A DNA stretch of 64,000 nt, from positions 60,820-124,819 of the forward strand of contig SCSE01000042.1 in assembly GCA_004298015.1 (NCBI GenBank). Reading direction: 5' to 3'. The notes beneath the pieces were generated by a model. That model was not told where the DNA came from. It did no database searches and worked only from the letters and a program-made list of their open reading frames with translations. This document shows positions 22,642 to 31,376 of this stretch, one piece after another. Source of the stretch: Rhodanobacter sp. GTDB lineage: Bacteria > Pseudomonadota > Gammaproteobacteria > Xanthomonadales > Rhodanobacteraceae. The position numbers were made by a program, and so were the translations under genes. The stretch's first letter is position 1. Every line of letters begins with the position of its first letter.

Positions 22642-22872
22642 ATGGGGCAACTCGACCGCATCACCCAGCAGCCCGAAATCATGGGCGGCAAGGCATGCAT
22701 CCGTGGTTTGCGTGTCACGGTCGGCATGGTCGTGGGACAGATCGGCACGGGGCACAGCGTCGACGGACTTCTCGCTGACTACCCCTATCTGGAGCGCGAA
22801 GACATCATGCAGGCGCTTCGCTACGCGGCATGGCGAGCGGAAGAGCGTGAGGTCATGCTTGCCACCGCATGA
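22642..22872 (+). CDS. DUF433 family antitoxin
   Basis: The 76-residue protein (MGQLDRITQQPEIMGGKACIRGLRVTV...) matches DUF433, a small winged-helix-like domain found as the antitoxin of DUF5615 toxins. The GGKxCIRGxRxTV stretch and the DYPYLEREDIMQALRYAA helix are the family core. I chose the ATG at 22642 because AAGGAGCAGG lies just before it and because DUF433 proteins are usually about 75-80 residues. The frame is open from 22516, with other ATGs at 22612 and 22618. Its stop overlaps the toxin start as ATGA. Confidence 0.83.
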   Translation: MGQLDRITQQPEIMGGKACIRGLRVTVGMVVGQIGTGHSVDGLLADYPYLEREDIMQALRYAAWRAEEREVMLATA

Positions 22873-23243
22873 AGCTGCTCGTTGATATGAATCTGTCGCC
22901 GCGCTGGATCGACCTGTTCGTCGGCGCAGGCATTGAAGCGGTGCATTGGTCGAGGGTCGGCGCGAAGAATGCGCCGGACTCGGAGATCATGGCCTACGCC
23001 AACGTGAATGAGTATGTGGTGCTCACCCACGACTTGGACTTCAGCGCAATCCTCGCCGCCACGCACGGTGAAAAACCCAGCGTTGTGCAAATCCGCGCCG
23101 AAGATATCAGCCCGGCCGTCATCGGTCGGCAAGTCATACTCGCGCTGCAGCAGATGGCTACCGAATTGGATGCCGGTGCGTTGATCACCATTGATCCGAA
23201 CCGCACACGCCTACGCGTACTTCCCCTGCTGCCAAGGGGCTGA
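22869..23243 (+). CDS. DUF5615 PIN-like toxin
   Basis: This 124-residue PIN-like protein is expected to be an RNA-cleaving toxin. Acidic residues of the PIN-type site are visible: D6 in LLVDMNLSP, D38-E39 in APDSEIM, and D55/D57 in VLTHDLDFSAIL. Translation is coupled to the DUF433 antitoxin by an ATGA overlap, the classic two-gene type II layout. The pair is a passenger of the Tn3 remnant, where such modules may stabilise the element. The RNA target is unknown. Confidence 0.83.
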   Translation: MKLLVDMNLSPRWIDLFVGAGIEAVHWSRVGAKNAPDSEIMAYANVNEYVVLTHDLDFSAILAATHGEKPSVVQIRAEDISPAVIGRQVILALQQMATELDAGALITIDPNRTRLRVLPLLPRG

Positions 23244-23249
23244 TCCACC

Positions 23250-23813
23250 ATGTTGATCGGCTACGCACGCATCTCGACGCAAGATCAGAACCTCGATCTT
23301 CAGAGCGAAGCCTTGACCAAGGCAGGCTGCAAAAAGGTCTTTGAGGACAAAATCGGTGGCAGTCGCGCCGAACGACCAGGCCTTGCCAAAACGCTGGAGT
23401 TGCTGCGAGAGGGCGATACCCTCGTGGTCTGGAAACTGGATCGACTGGGCCGCAGTGTCAAAAACCTTGTTGATCTGGTCACCGAGTTGCATCAACGAGA
23501 CATCCAGTTCAAAAGTCTTACCGATGCCATCGATACCGGAACGTCGTCGGGTCGCTCCTTCTTCCACGTCATGGCCAGTCTGGCCCAGATGGAGCGAGAG
23601 CTGGCAGTGGAACGCTCCCGTGCCGGACTGGCCATAGCCCGTGAACTGGGTCGCACGGGCGGACGCAAGCGACAGATGACCGACAGCAAGATCAAGTCAG
23701 CCAAGAAGTTGCTAGCCAACGGCATGCCGCCTCGGGACGTGGCCAAGAACCTGGGGGTGTCCGTACCGACGCTGTATCGCTGGATACCGGCGTCCGCACA
23801 TACCGGGGCTTAA
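23250..23813 (+). CDS. tnpR: Tn3-type serine resolvase TnpR
   Basis: The 187-residue serine recombinase resolves transposition cointegrates at a res site. The nucleophile is S9 in LIGYARIST; R65 and R68 in WKLDRLGRS are the conserved active-site arginines. The C-terminal helix-turn-helix is MPPRDVAKNLGVSVPTLYRW. It appears intact and follows the toxin gene by six bases, so it may share the toxin-antitoxin promoter. The end of the gene overlaps the terminal repeat of the transposon. The res site is expected between tnpA and the antitoxin gene but could not be delimited by eye. Confidence 0.9.
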   Translation: MLIGYARISTQDQNLDLQSEALTKAGCKKVFEDKIGGSRAERPGLAKTLELLREGDTLVVWKLDRLGRSVKNLVDLVTELHQRDIQFKSLTDAIDTGTSSGRSFFHVMASLAQMERELAVERSRAGLAIARELGRTGGRKRQMTDSKIKSAKKLLANGMPPRDVAKNLGVSVPTLYRWIPASAHTGA

Positions 23814-23846
23814 CCCTGTTTTCCGTTCCACTGCGCCGCAAACCCC
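23810..23846 (-). repeat. Terminal inverted repeat of the Tn3 remnant
   Basis: Read on the reverse strand, this 37-bp segment begins GGGGTTTGCGGCGCAG and ends CAGGGTTAAG. Tn3-family ends are about 38 bp and have the form GGGG...TAAG. It lies immediately after tnpR, as expected for the tnpR-side end. No matching opposite end was found on the left. Confidence 0.6.
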
Positions 23847-24016
23847 TCGGACGTGCCTGAATGCTGTCGACGCCGGGTGTTATCGCATCACCCACCGCCG
23901 CTGCCATCCCTGGCGTTTGCTGTCGCTGCGCTGCGCGTGGCAGAGGATACAAGTCGGGATGACACGGTCCCGGCACGGTAGTTCTTGCGATTGATAACGA
24001 GAATGATTATCATCAA
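23843..24016. repeat. 174-bp direct repeat, right copy (promoter region of the iron operon)
   Basis: This is the second copy of 21927-22100, offset by exactly 1916 bases. It begins at the outer end of the transposon terminal repeat and runs into the intact Fur box and the start of the iron operon. It therefore looks like the native upstream region of that operon. Confidence 0.95.
23993..24011 (+). promoter_or_regulatory. Fur box of the iron operon
   Basis: GATAACGAGAATGATTATC matches 16 of 19 positions of the classical Fur consensus GATAATGATAATCATTATC. It lies 36 bases before the first start codon of the operon. Iron-dependent repression of the three following genes is the natural inference. 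Confidence 0.78.
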
Positions 24017-24046
24017 CTCCACTTTGAGTACGAGTGGAGTATTTCC

Positions 24047-24373
24047 ATGCGAAGGATTTTGATCAGCGCCAGTCTGCTGCTTGCCGGTTTTGCGGCCCAG
24101 GCCGGCGCGATGCCCGAGTACAAGCTGGTCATCAGCAATCATACCTACCAGCCTGCCGAACTGAAGGTGCCGGCCGGCGTCAAGTTCAAGCTGCTGGTGG
24201 AAAACCGCGATGCGACGCCGGAGGAATTCGAGAGCACCGAATTCAACCGCGAGAAAATCGTGATGCCGCACAGCTCGGTCCACATCTATGTCGGCCCGCT
24301 CTCCGCCGGACGCTACAAATTTTTCGGCGACTTCCACCAGGACACGGCGCAAGGTGCGCTGGTGGTGGAGTAA
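24047..24373 (+). CDS. Periplasmic cupredoxin-like iron-uptake protein
   Basis: This 108-residue exported protein has a signal peptide (ILISASLLLAGFAAQAGA) and a cupredoxin_1-type beta-sandwich (LVISNHTYQPAELKVPAGVKF ... EFNREKIVMPHSSVHIYV ... GDFHQDTAQGALVV). Such small cupredoxins accompany FTR1 permeases and are thought to bind ferrous iron or copper and help its oxidation or delivery. Candidate ligands are H80 (MPHSS) and H102 (DFHQD); a complete type-1 copper site is not evident. It is the first gene behind the Fur box, and FTR1 follows after four bases. Confidence 0.72.
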   Translation: MRRILISASLLLAGFAAQAGAMPEYKLVISNHTYQPAELKVPAGVKFKLLVENRDATPEEFESTEFNREKIVMPHSSVHIYVGPLSAGRYKFFGDFHQDTAQGALVVE

Positions 24374-24377
24374 GCCC

Positions 24378-25217
24378 ATGCTCGCTATCGCATTGCTGGT
24401 TTTCAGGGAGGTACTGGAAGCAGCGCTGATCGTCACCATCGTCTGCGCGGCCACGCGCGGGGTGCCACGCCGTGGCTTGTACGTCACCGGTGGACTGGCG
24501 TTGGGCGTGACCGGCGCGTTGCTGGTTGCGCTCTTCGCCGGCGCGCTGGCGGATGCGTTCAGTGGGGTCGGCCAGGAAGTGTTCAACGCGGCTGTGCTGC
24601 TTGCCGCGGTGCTGATGATCGGCTGGCATGTACTGTGGATGTCGAGCCACGGGCGGCAACTGGCGTCGGAGATGAAAGCCCTGGGCGGCGCCGTCCAGAC
24701 CGGCTCAAGTTCGCTGACGATGCTGCTGCTGGTGGTGGCGCTGGCGGTATTGCGTGAAGGCTCGGAAGTGGTGCTGTTCCTTTACGGCATGGTTGCCGGT
24801 GGTGCTGGCGGGGTAGTCGGCGGATTGGCACTGGGCATCGTCGGTGGTGTGGCGGTCGGCTTCGCCCTGTATTTCGGATTGCTGCGCATCCCGCTTCGCC
24901 ATTTCTTCGCCGCCACCAATGCCCTGCTGGTGTTGCTGGCCGCTGGCCTGGCATCGTCGGCGGCGCGCTATCTGGTGCAGGCCAATCTTCTGCCGGCGCT
25001 GAACGATCAGCTCTGGGACAGCTCGTGGCTGTTGTCGAATGGCTCGTTGCCAGGCCAGACGCTGCACATATTGATCGGCTACGACGCCCACCCCTCCGGC
25101 ATCATGCTGGTGTTTTACCTGTCGGTGGTGTTGCTGCTGGTCGCCGGGATGCGGGTGATCGGCAAGCCGCCCAAACCCCGGACCGCCGTGCTCAACGTGG
25201 CCGAAAGCGGCCTCTGA
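24378..25217 (+). CDS. FTR1 family high-affinity iron permease
   Basis: This inner-membrane iron permease of 279 residues has about seven hydrophobic segments. Both REXXE iron-handling motifs are present: REVLE at 10-14 and REGSE at 126-130. The ATG at 24378 places the first motif in helix one as in the family; the longer open frame upstream overlaps the cupredoxin gene. It is the second gene of the Fur-controlled operon. The partner proteins of the full EfeUOB or FtrABCD systems (peroxidase, P19, ferredoxin) are not in the window. Confidence 0.9.
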   Translation: MLAIALLVFREVLEAALIVTIVCAATRGVPRRGLYVTGGLALGVTGALLVALFAGALADAFSGVGQEVFNAAVLLAAVLMIGWHVLWMSSHGRQLASEMKALGGAVQTGSSSLTMLLLVVALAVLREGSEVVLFLYGMVAGGAGGVVGGLALGIVGGVAVGFALYFGLLRIPLRHFFAATNALLVLLAAGLASSAARYLVQANLLPALNDQLWDSSWLLSNGSLPGQTLHILIGYDAHPSGIMLVFYLSVVLLLVAGMRVIGKPPKPRTAVLNVAESGL

Positions 25218-25281
25218 TGCCCTGACATTGAAACCCACGGCCTGCCCTCTGCGCGGCAGGTCCTACCCAAGGAACGTCTCC

Positions 25282-26043
25282 ATGTTGCGTAAATTTCATC
25301 CCCGGGGCATGGCCCTGGTTGCCGGCTTGTTGTCTGCGATGTCGGCCTCGGTGGCCTGGGCCGGTCCCGCCCGGACGCTGTATACCCCGATTGTCAGCTA
25401 CCGCGAGTGGGAGCTCGAGTTGCGTGGCGGCTCACAGGACTGGGCACAACGCACCAACGGCGAGCAGGCGATGGTGGCCGCGGTCGGCTACGGCATCGCG
25501 CCGCGCTGGTTCACCGAGGTGGCCGCGGAGTATTCGCGCGCGCCGGGTGAGGCCCCGCGCGTCGAGGAGTTCGAGTGGGAGAACATCATCCAGCTGACCG
25601 AACATGGACGTTACTGGATGGATGTGGGGCTGTTTGCCGAATATGCCCACAATCGCCTCAAGCATACGAACAAAATTGTGATGGGCCCGATGTTGCAGAA
25701 GGAAGTCGGGCGCTCGCAGTTCAACCTCAACGTGCTGTTTGGTCGCCGCGTGGACAAGCGCGGGATCGGTGAAGTGCCGATTACCACGCAGATGTCCTAC
25801 GCGCTGCAATGGCGCTGGCACGGCAGCAGACCCTGGTTGAGCCCGGGCCTGCAAGGCTTTGGCAGCCTGGGGAGTACCGGACGCCTGCGCTCGGAGACCT
25901 TCAACCTGGGGCCGGCCCTGTTCGGTGAGTCATCGCTCGGCGGCGGACGCAAATGGAAGTACAACGCTGCCGTGCTGGCGGGCCTGACCCGCGCCACGCC
26001 CGACCTGACGGTGCGCTTCCAGCTCGAATACGAGTTTTTCTGA
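25282..26043 (+). CDS. Small outer-membrane beta-barrel protein of the iron operon
   Basis: This 253-residue protein has a signal peptide (GMALVAGLLSAMSASVAWA). Alternating aromatic/polar strands follow (YREWELELRGGSQDW, WFTEVAAEYSR, YWMDVGLFAEYAHNRL, FQLEYEFF), and it ends in phenylalanine, as outer-membrane proteins recognised by the BAM complex do. No TonB box or plug is present and I do not recognise the family. RBS AAGGAACG precedes the ATG. It follows FTR1 by 64 bases and probably belongs to the same Fur-regulated transcript, so a passive outer-membrane route for iron is a reasonable guess. Confidence 0.6.
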   Translation: MLRKFHPRGMALVAGLLSAMSASVAWAGPARTLYTPIVSYREWELELRGGSQDWAQRTNGEQAMVAAVGYGIAPRWFTEVAAEYSRAPGEAPRVEEFEWENIIQLTEHGRYWMDVGLFAEYAHNRLKHTNKIVMGPMLQKEVGRSQFNLNVLFGRRVDKRGIGEVPITTQMSYALQWRWHGSRPWLSPGLQGFGSLGSTGRLRSETFNLGPALFGESSLGGGRKWKYNAAVLAGLTRATPDLTVRFQLEYEFF

Positions 26044-26098
26044 GTCGTCTGGTCGGTTGCATCCGGTGCGGCGCGACTGACGTCGCCCCGCGCCGTCG

Positions 26099-27706
26099 TC
26101 ACATGCGGAAGACGCCGTAGCGCTGCGGCTCGATCGGCGCGTTGAGCGAGGCAGAGATTGCCAGCCCGAGTACGCGACGGGTGTCGACTGGATCGATGAT
26201 GCCATCGTCCCACAGCCGCGCGCTGGCGTAGTAGGGATGCCCCTGGCGCTCGTATTGCTCGCGGAGCGGGGCCTTGAAGGCTTCCTCCTCGTCGGCAGGC
26301 CAGTCGCCGCCGCGCGATTCGATGCCATCGCGCTTGACCGTGGCCAGCACCGACGCGGCCTGTTCGCCGCCCATCACGCTGATGCGCGCATTCGGCCACA
26401 TCCACAGAAAGCGCGCGCCGTAGGCACGACCACACATCGCATAGTTGCCGGCACCGAAGCTGCCACCGATCACCACGGTGAACTTCGGCACATGCGAGCA
26501 CGCCACGGCGGTGACCATCTTGGCGCCATCCTTGGCGATGCCGGCCTGTTCGTATTTCTTGCCGACCATGAAGCCGGTGATGTTCTGCAGGAACACCAGC
26601 GGCACGTTGCGCTGGTTGCACAGTTCGATGAAATGCGCGCCCTTGAGCGCGCTCTCGGCGAACAGGATGCCGTTGTTGGCGACGATGCCGACCGGGTAGC
26701 CGTGGATGTGCGCGAAGCCGCAGACCAGGGTCTTGCCGTAGCGTGCCTTGAACTCGTGGAACGCCGAGCCGTCGACGATGCGTGCGATCACCTCGCGGAT
26801 GTCGAACGGGCGGCGGGTGTCCTGCGGGATCACGCCGTACAGTTCCTCGGCAGGATATTTCGGCTCGATCGGCGTACGCAGCGTCAGCGGCATCTGTTTG
26901 TCGCGGTTGAGATGGCTGACGATATCGCGTGCGATCGACAGCGCGTGGGCATCGTTTTCGGCGTAGTGATCGGCGACGCCGGAGATCGCCGTATGCACGT
27001 CGGCACCGCCCAGTGTCTCGGCATCCACCACTTCACCGGTGGCGGCCTTGACCAGCGGGGGGCCGCCGAGAAAGATCGTGCCCTGCTCGCGCACGATGAT
27101 GGTCTCGTCGCTCATCGCCGGTACGTAGGCGCCACCGGCGGTGCACGAGCCCATCACCACCGCAATCTGCGGGATGTTGAGTGCGGACATCCGCGCCTGG
27201 TTGTAGAAGATGCGTCCGAAGTGTTCCTTGTCCGGAAACACCTCGTCCTGCAATGGCAGAAACGCGCCGCCGGAATCGACCAGATAGACGCACGGCAGGT
27301 GATTTTCCAGTGCGATTTCCTGGGCCCGCAGGTGTTTTTTCACCGTCATCGGGAAGTAGGTGCCGCCCTTGACCGTGGCGTCATTGGCGACCACCACCAC
27401 CTCGACGCCACTGACCCGGCCGATGCCGGTAATGATGCCTGCCGCCGGCGCGGCGTCGTCGTACATGCCATGCGCTGCCAGCGGCGACAGTTCGAGGAAC
27501 GGCGAGCCCGGATCGAGCAGGGCGCGAATGCGTTCGCGCGGCAGCAGTTTGCCGCGGGCGACATGCTTGACCCGGGCTTTTTCGCCGCCGCCTTCGGCGC
27601 TGCGGGTCAGTTCGCGCTGCAAATCCCCTGCTACCGCACGCAGCCGTGCGTGACTGGCCTGGAACTCGGGTGAACGCGGGTCGATCTGTGAGGTGATGAC
27701 GCTCAT
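26099..27706 (-). CDS. mccB: Methylcrotonoyl-CoA carboxylase, carboxyltransferase (beta) subunit
   Basis: This 535-residue subunit transfers the carboxyl group from biotin to 3-methylcrotonyl-CoA in leucine degradation. The N-terminal and C-terminal crotonase-like carboxyltransferase halves are complete: [37 protein letters not shown], then [26 protein letters not shown] and [20 protein letters not shown] segments. These favour methylcrotonyl-CoA over propionyl-CoA carboxylase. In many relatives it lies in a liu operon with isovaleryl-CoA dehydrogenase and the biotin subunit. Here it stands alone and the dehydrogenase is about 9 kb away. Confidence 0.9.
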   Translation of the reverse strand: MSVITSQIDPRSPEFQASHARLRAVAGDLQRELTRSAEGGGEKARVKHVARGKLLPRERIRALLDPGSPFLELSPLAAHGMYDDAAPAAGIITGIGRVSGVEVVVVANDATVKGGTYFPMTVKKHLRAQEIALENHLPCVYLVDSGGAFLPLQDEVFPDKEHFGRIFYNQARMSALNIPQIAVVMGSCTAGGAYVPAMSDETIIVREQGTIFLGGPPLVKAATGEVVDAETLGGADVHTAISGVADHYAENDAHALSIARDIVSHLNRDKQMPLTLRTPIEPKYPAEELYGVIPQDTRRPFDIREVIARIVDGSAFHEFKARYGKTLVCGFAHIHGYPVGIVANNGILFAESALKGAHFIELCNQRNVPLVFLQNITGFMVGKKYEQAGIAKDGAKMVTAVACSHVPKFTVVIGGSFGAGNYAMCGRAYGARFLWMWPNARISVMGGEQAASVLATVKRDGIESRGGDWPADEEEAFKAPLREQYERQGHPYYASARLWDDGIIDPVDTRRVLGLAISASLNAPIEPQRYGVFRM

Positions 27707-28318
27707 GATGTAGGGCTGCGGCAGTTAAGCAAGCGCCCATCATAGCCGTGGCGCTGTCCCGCCAGAACTCCCGACAGGCTTTCCACGGATCTGCCACTTG
27801 CCGCTGGAACAAGCTGGGAGGCATGAGCAGAGGGGTTCAATGCGCAAAAATCCATCGCTGCAGACCGCTTGGCCGGTCCGTCGCGGCATACCCATGAGGA
27901 TGCCATTTGAACAGCACTTCATCGGAGGTCAGCCCCGCAAGTAGCCGCGGCCGCTGGAATACGGTTTTCGTCCACCGGATGTGACCCGGTGCGCGTTACC
28001 TCGGCTACCTTCAGGGCTGCGCCGCAGTAGCATAGGCACCAGGGGAGTGGATGTGTCACTGCAGTCCGTGTGCCTCGGCGGAAACCACAGGCCTGCAACG
28101 CGTCAGGCAAAGATTCCAGACAATCGAGGCGGCTCATGGTCGGTACAACGTGGTGGGGGTGGATGGCTGCTGGCGCGAACCCTAGCGTGCCGGCGCCAAC
28201 GCACTGCCCGGGCTGGCCGGCGATCGAGCGCCGGCCGCCATGCGCAAGCGCGGATGCTCCATGACGATGGACTGGTTGCAACTGCGCGATAGTGAGTTCG
28301 AAGCGGCTTGCGTGCGCC
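27707..28318. other. Intergenic region before the GH30 gene
   Basis: These 612 bases hold no gene I can support. Short open frames on both strands have no recognisable motif or ribosome site. The stretch separates two divergent genes and must hold their promoters, but none stands out. Confidence 0.4.
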
Positions 28319-29908
28319 ATGGGTGAACCCGATCGTGCCTCTCACTGGATCGTGCTCGGCTGTCTGTGCCTGCTTGTCATGTCCACGGTGCTGGCGGTGT
28401 ATGGGGCGGGTCGTAGCCGGCCTTCCATGGTAGTGCCGGTGTTTGCGCCGGCCTCGCCGCCGGCGAGAGCCAGGGTCGAGCTGTGGCTTAGCACCGCCGA
28501 TCGCCGCTTGCGGCTGGTGCAGCAGCCCGATATTGCCATGAGCGCAGCGGACGCCTCGCCCGCCGATGTCATCGTCGATACCGGCACGACCTACCAGTCC
28601 ATCGTCGGTTTCGGCGCGGCCATGACCGACTCGTCGGCGTGGCTGATCCAGAACAAGATGGACGGGCGCCAGCGCGCTGCGCTGCTGCAGGAGCTGTTCG
28701 GGCCACCTCCCAACCTAAACCTGAGCATGACGCGCCTGACCATCGGTGCCTCGGATTTCTCCCTGCAGCAGTACACCCTGGATGATCTTCCCACCGGTGA
28801 CGTCGATCCCTCATTGCAGTATTTCAATGTCGCCTCCGATCTGCGTAATGTCGTACCGACCGTGCGCGAGGCCATGGCCTTCAACCCGCAGCTGCATGTC
28901 ATCGCGTCGCCGTGGAGTGCACCGGCGTGGATGAAGACCAGTGCCAACCTGATCGGCGGGGAGCTGCTGCCGCAATTCGAGAGCACCTACGCGGACTATC
29001 TGGTCAAGTACGTCGATACCTTCCGCCAATACGGCATCCCGATCTTCGCCCTGACCGTGCAAAACGAGCCGGGCTTCGTGCCCGTGACCTACCCCGGCAT
29101 GGAAATGCCGGCGTCGACGCGGGCGCGCATCATCTCGAAGTATCTCGGCCCGGCGCTGGCGGCGCGCAAGCCGAAAACCGTGATCCTTGCCTGGGATCAC
29201 AACTGGGACCAGCCCCAGCAACCCTTGAGCGTGCTGGGCGACCCCGCTGCGGCGCGCTATATCGGCGGCGTGGCCTGGCATTGCTACCGGGGCAGTCCCA
29301 GTGCACAGAGCCAGGTGCATCGCGCCTTTCCCAAAAAGGATGCCTACATTACGGAGTGCTCGGGTGGTGACTGGGCATCCAGCAGGAACGGCGAGCTGCT
29401 CTGGTTCGCACGGGATCTGTTGCTTGGCGGGCTCAGGAACTGGGCGCGCGGCGTAGTCTACTGGAACCTCGCGCTGGATGAACACTATGGCCCGCACTTC
29501 GGTGGTTGCGGTACCTGCAAGGGACTGGTGGTGATCGACTCACGCACCGGTGCGGTGAGCCGCAACGATGAATACTATGCATTCGCCCATTTCAGCCGTT
29601 TCGTTCTGCCTGGTGCCGTGCGGGTCAAATCCAGCACCCTTGAAAAAGGGCTGGCCAACGTGGCGTTCAAGAACGCTCATGGCGGGTCGGTTGTTCTGGT
29701 GCTGGTCAACAGCAATACCCAGACGCGCCACATCAGCGTCAGCCAGGACGAAACCCATTTTCAATATACGTTGCCGCCGCAAAGCGTGGCGACCTTCGTA
29801 TGGAACCCGGATCAGGCCGGCCAGCCGGCCGGGTCATCGAGTTCATCGCCGGTCAACAAGGCACCCGCCATCAGCGCGGCCGGCGGCGAAAGCCAGACGA
29901 TTCACTGA
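28319..29908 (+). CDS. Glycoside hydrolase family 30 (glucosylceramidase-like), exported
   Basis: The 529-residue enzyme begins with a hydrophobic segment (WIVLGCLCLLVMSTVLAVYGA) acting as signal or anchor. A TIM barrel plus beta-domain of the GH30 type follows: QSIVGFGAAMTDSSAW, MTRLTIGASDFS, IASPWSAPAWMK. The acid/base is E250 in TVQNEPGF and the nucleophile is E346 in YITECSGGDW. Substrates of the family include glucosylceramide, beta-1,6-glucan and beta-glucosides; sequence alone does not decide. The C-terminal tail is Ser/Pro-rich. The start is uncertain: a GTG at 28292 would add nine residues. A secreted phosphodiesterase gene follows after 52 bases. Confidence 0.85.
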   Translation: MGEPDRASHWIVLGCLCLLVMSTVLAVYGAGRSRPSMVVPVFAPASPPARARVELWLSTADRRLRLVQQPDIAMSAADASPADVIVDTGTTYQSIVGFGAAMTDSSAWLIQNKMDGRQRAALLQELFGPPPNLNLSMTRLTIGASDFSLQQYTLDDLPTGDVDPSLQYFNVASDLRNVVPTVREAMAFNPQLHVIASPWSAPAWMKTSANLIGGELLPQFESTYADYLVKYVDTFRQYGIPIFALTVQNEPGFVPVTYPGMEMPASTRARIISKYLGPALAARKPKTVILAWDHNWDQPQQPLSVLGDPAAARYIGGVAWHCYRGSPSAQSQVHRAFPKKDAYITECSGGDWASSRNGELLWFARDLLLGGLRNWARGVVYWNLALDEHYGPHFGGCGTCKGLVVIDSRTGAVSRNDEYYAFAHFSRFVLPGAVRVKSSTLEKGLANVAFKNAHGGSVVLVLVNSNTQTRHISVSQDETHFQYTLPPQSVATFVWNPDQAGQPAGSSSSSPVNKAPAISAAGGESQTIH

Positions 29909-29960
29909 TCCAGAGCCGGCCGGGTTCCGGCTGGCGTCTTCAATCTACCGACAGGATCGC

Positions 29961-31340
29961 ATGATGTGCCCAGCCACCCGCTTGATTCGCCATCTGCTCA
30001 CCGCGGCGATGCTCGCGGCCAGCCTCGCCTTCGCTCCGCTGTACGCGCAAACAGCGCCGGCCTCACCAGCACGTGCCAAGGTCATCGTGATCAGCCTGGA
30101 TGCCTTCGGCGCGGCCAGCCTGCACGAGCAGGAGCTCCCCGCGCCGACCCTGCACGCGCTGATGCGGCGTGGGGTCTATGCGGCGTCGATGCAGCCGATC
30201 AACCCCACCGTCACCTGGCCCAACCACACCGCCATGGTCACCGGTGTCGACGCGAGCCGGCATCACGTGGTGGTCAATGGGCTGGTGGTCAGGCAGCGCA
30301 CCGGCACACCGCCGCGGATCGACATGGACGCGTCGAAGACCCAACTGGTGGCCGTGCCCACGGTCTACGACGCCGCGCATCAGGCGGGCCTGACCACCGC
30401 GCAGGTCGACTGGGTGGCCATCGAACGCGCCAAAAACATCGACTGGCAATTCGCCGAACACCCTGACCCCGACGGCGCCATCGAGCAGGATCTTCTGCAC
30501 CAAGGCGTGCTCACGCGTGACCAACTGGTGCATTTCGGCGCGCCATCCCAGGCCTGGCGCGACCGCATCTACACCCGCGCGGCGATCGACATTATCCGCA
30601 AGCACCATCCGGACCTGCTGTTGCTGCATCTGCTTTCGCTGGACAGCATCGAGCACGAGACCGGCTTCGGCAACAACGCCGGTCGCAACACGATTGCCTT
30701 CCTCGATGACCGCGTGAAAGACGTGATCGACGCGGTGCGCGCCGCCGGCGAGTTCGACCGCACCACCTTCATCATCGTCTCCGACCACGGCCAGCAAAGC
30801 GTTCACCAGCTATTGCACCCGAACGTATTGCTCAGGCAGGCCGGGTTGCAGGCGGGCTCGGCGAGCCAGCCCACCTTCTGCATTCCCGATGGCGGCTTTG
30901 CCCTGATCTATCAGCCTCAGGCCACCGCGGCGTCGATTGAAAAATTGAAGTCACTGTTCGCGGGCAAGCCCGGCATCCGCTCCGTGCTTACGCCCGTCGA
31001 GGCGGCGAAGCATGGCTGGCCCACCCCAGCGCAGAGCGATCAGGCGCCCGACCTGCTGCTGTACGCGGCAGACGGCTACGAGTTCGTCAAAGGCGACACC
31101 GGCGCGTTCGTGACGCCGACCAGGGAAATCGGCGCCCACGGCTACCCCAACTCGGACCCGTTGATGCAAGGCATCTTCATCGCGGCGGGTTTCGGCATCA
31201 AGCCGAAGGGTGAGATTCCGGCGTTCTCCAATCTCGATGTCGCGCCGACCATCGCCAGGCTGCTGGGTATTTCCATCGGCGCGATCCAGGGCAAGCCGTT
31301 GACGGGAATTCTGCAGTCGACCGATCGCGCGGCCAACTGA
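29961..31340 (+). CDS. Exported alkaline-phosphatase superfamily phosphodiesterase/pyrophosphatase
   Basis: The 459-residue protein has a signal peptide (LLTAAMLAASLAFAPLYAQ) and the type I phosphodiesterase/nucleotide pyrophosphatase fold. VIVISLDAFGA carries a metal-binding Asp; NPTVTWPNHTAMVTG holds the Thr nucleophile; FIIVSDHGQQ and IGAHGYPNSDPLMQGIF carry the remaining metal ligands. The substrate could be nucleotides or phospholipid head groups. It is cotranscribed with the GH30 gene upstream, suggesting joint action on lipid-linked or extracellular substrates, which is inference. Two adjacent ATGs at 29961 and 29964 are possible starts. Confidence 0.8.
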   Translation: MMCPATRLIRHLLTAAMLAASLAFAPLYAQTAPASPARAKVIVISLDAFGAASLHEQELPAPTLHALMRRGVYAASMQPINPTVTWPNHTAMVTGVDASRHHVVVNGLVVRQRTGTPPRIDMDASKTQLVAVPTVYDAAHQAGLTTAQVDWVAIERAKNIDWQFAEHPDPDGAIEQDLLHQGVLTRDQLVHFGAPSQAWRDRIYTRAAIDIIRKHHPDLLLLHLLSLDSIEHETGFGNNAGRNTIAFLDDRVKDVIDAVRAAGEFDRTTFIIVSDHGQQSVHQLLHPNVLLRQAGLQAGSASQPTFCIPDGGFALIYQPQATAASIEKLKSLFAGKPGIRSVLTPVEAAKHGWPTPAQSDQAPDLLLYAADGYEFVKGDTGAFVTPTREIGAHGYPNSDPLMQGIFIAAGFGIKPKGEIPAFSNLDVAPTIARLLGISIGAIQGKPLTGILQSTDRAAN

Positions 31341-31376
31341 GCGGCCGGGAAAAGTCGCTGGTCCATTGGGTTGCCG

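Larger units (their letters stand above)
22101..23846. mobile_element. Remnant of a Tn3-family transposon carrying a toxin-antitoxin pair
   Basis: From left to right the element holds the first part of a divergent tnpA (truncated and frameshifted), a DUF433/DUF5615 toxin-antitoxin operon, a serine resolvase gene, and one terminal repeat with the GGGG...TAAG form of Tn3 elements (23810-23846). Most of tnpA and the other end are missing, so it cannot transpose by itself. A toxin-antitoxin module next to tnpR is a known passenger layout in Tn3 transposons. The remnant sits precisely between the two copies of the 174-bp direct repeat. Confidence 0.75.

Noticed and set aside
23692..23976. Reverse-strand frame ending in the direct repeat, shared with 21257-22036
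   Set aside because: The shared peptide (PRAAQRQQTPGMAAAVGD) is only the translation of the 174-bp repeat; there is no ribosome site and no family match, so it is not a gene.
26237..27673. A 478-codon forward frame opposite the carboxylase gene
   Set aside because: A mirror of codon bias in mccB: His/Arg/Val-rich with no motif.
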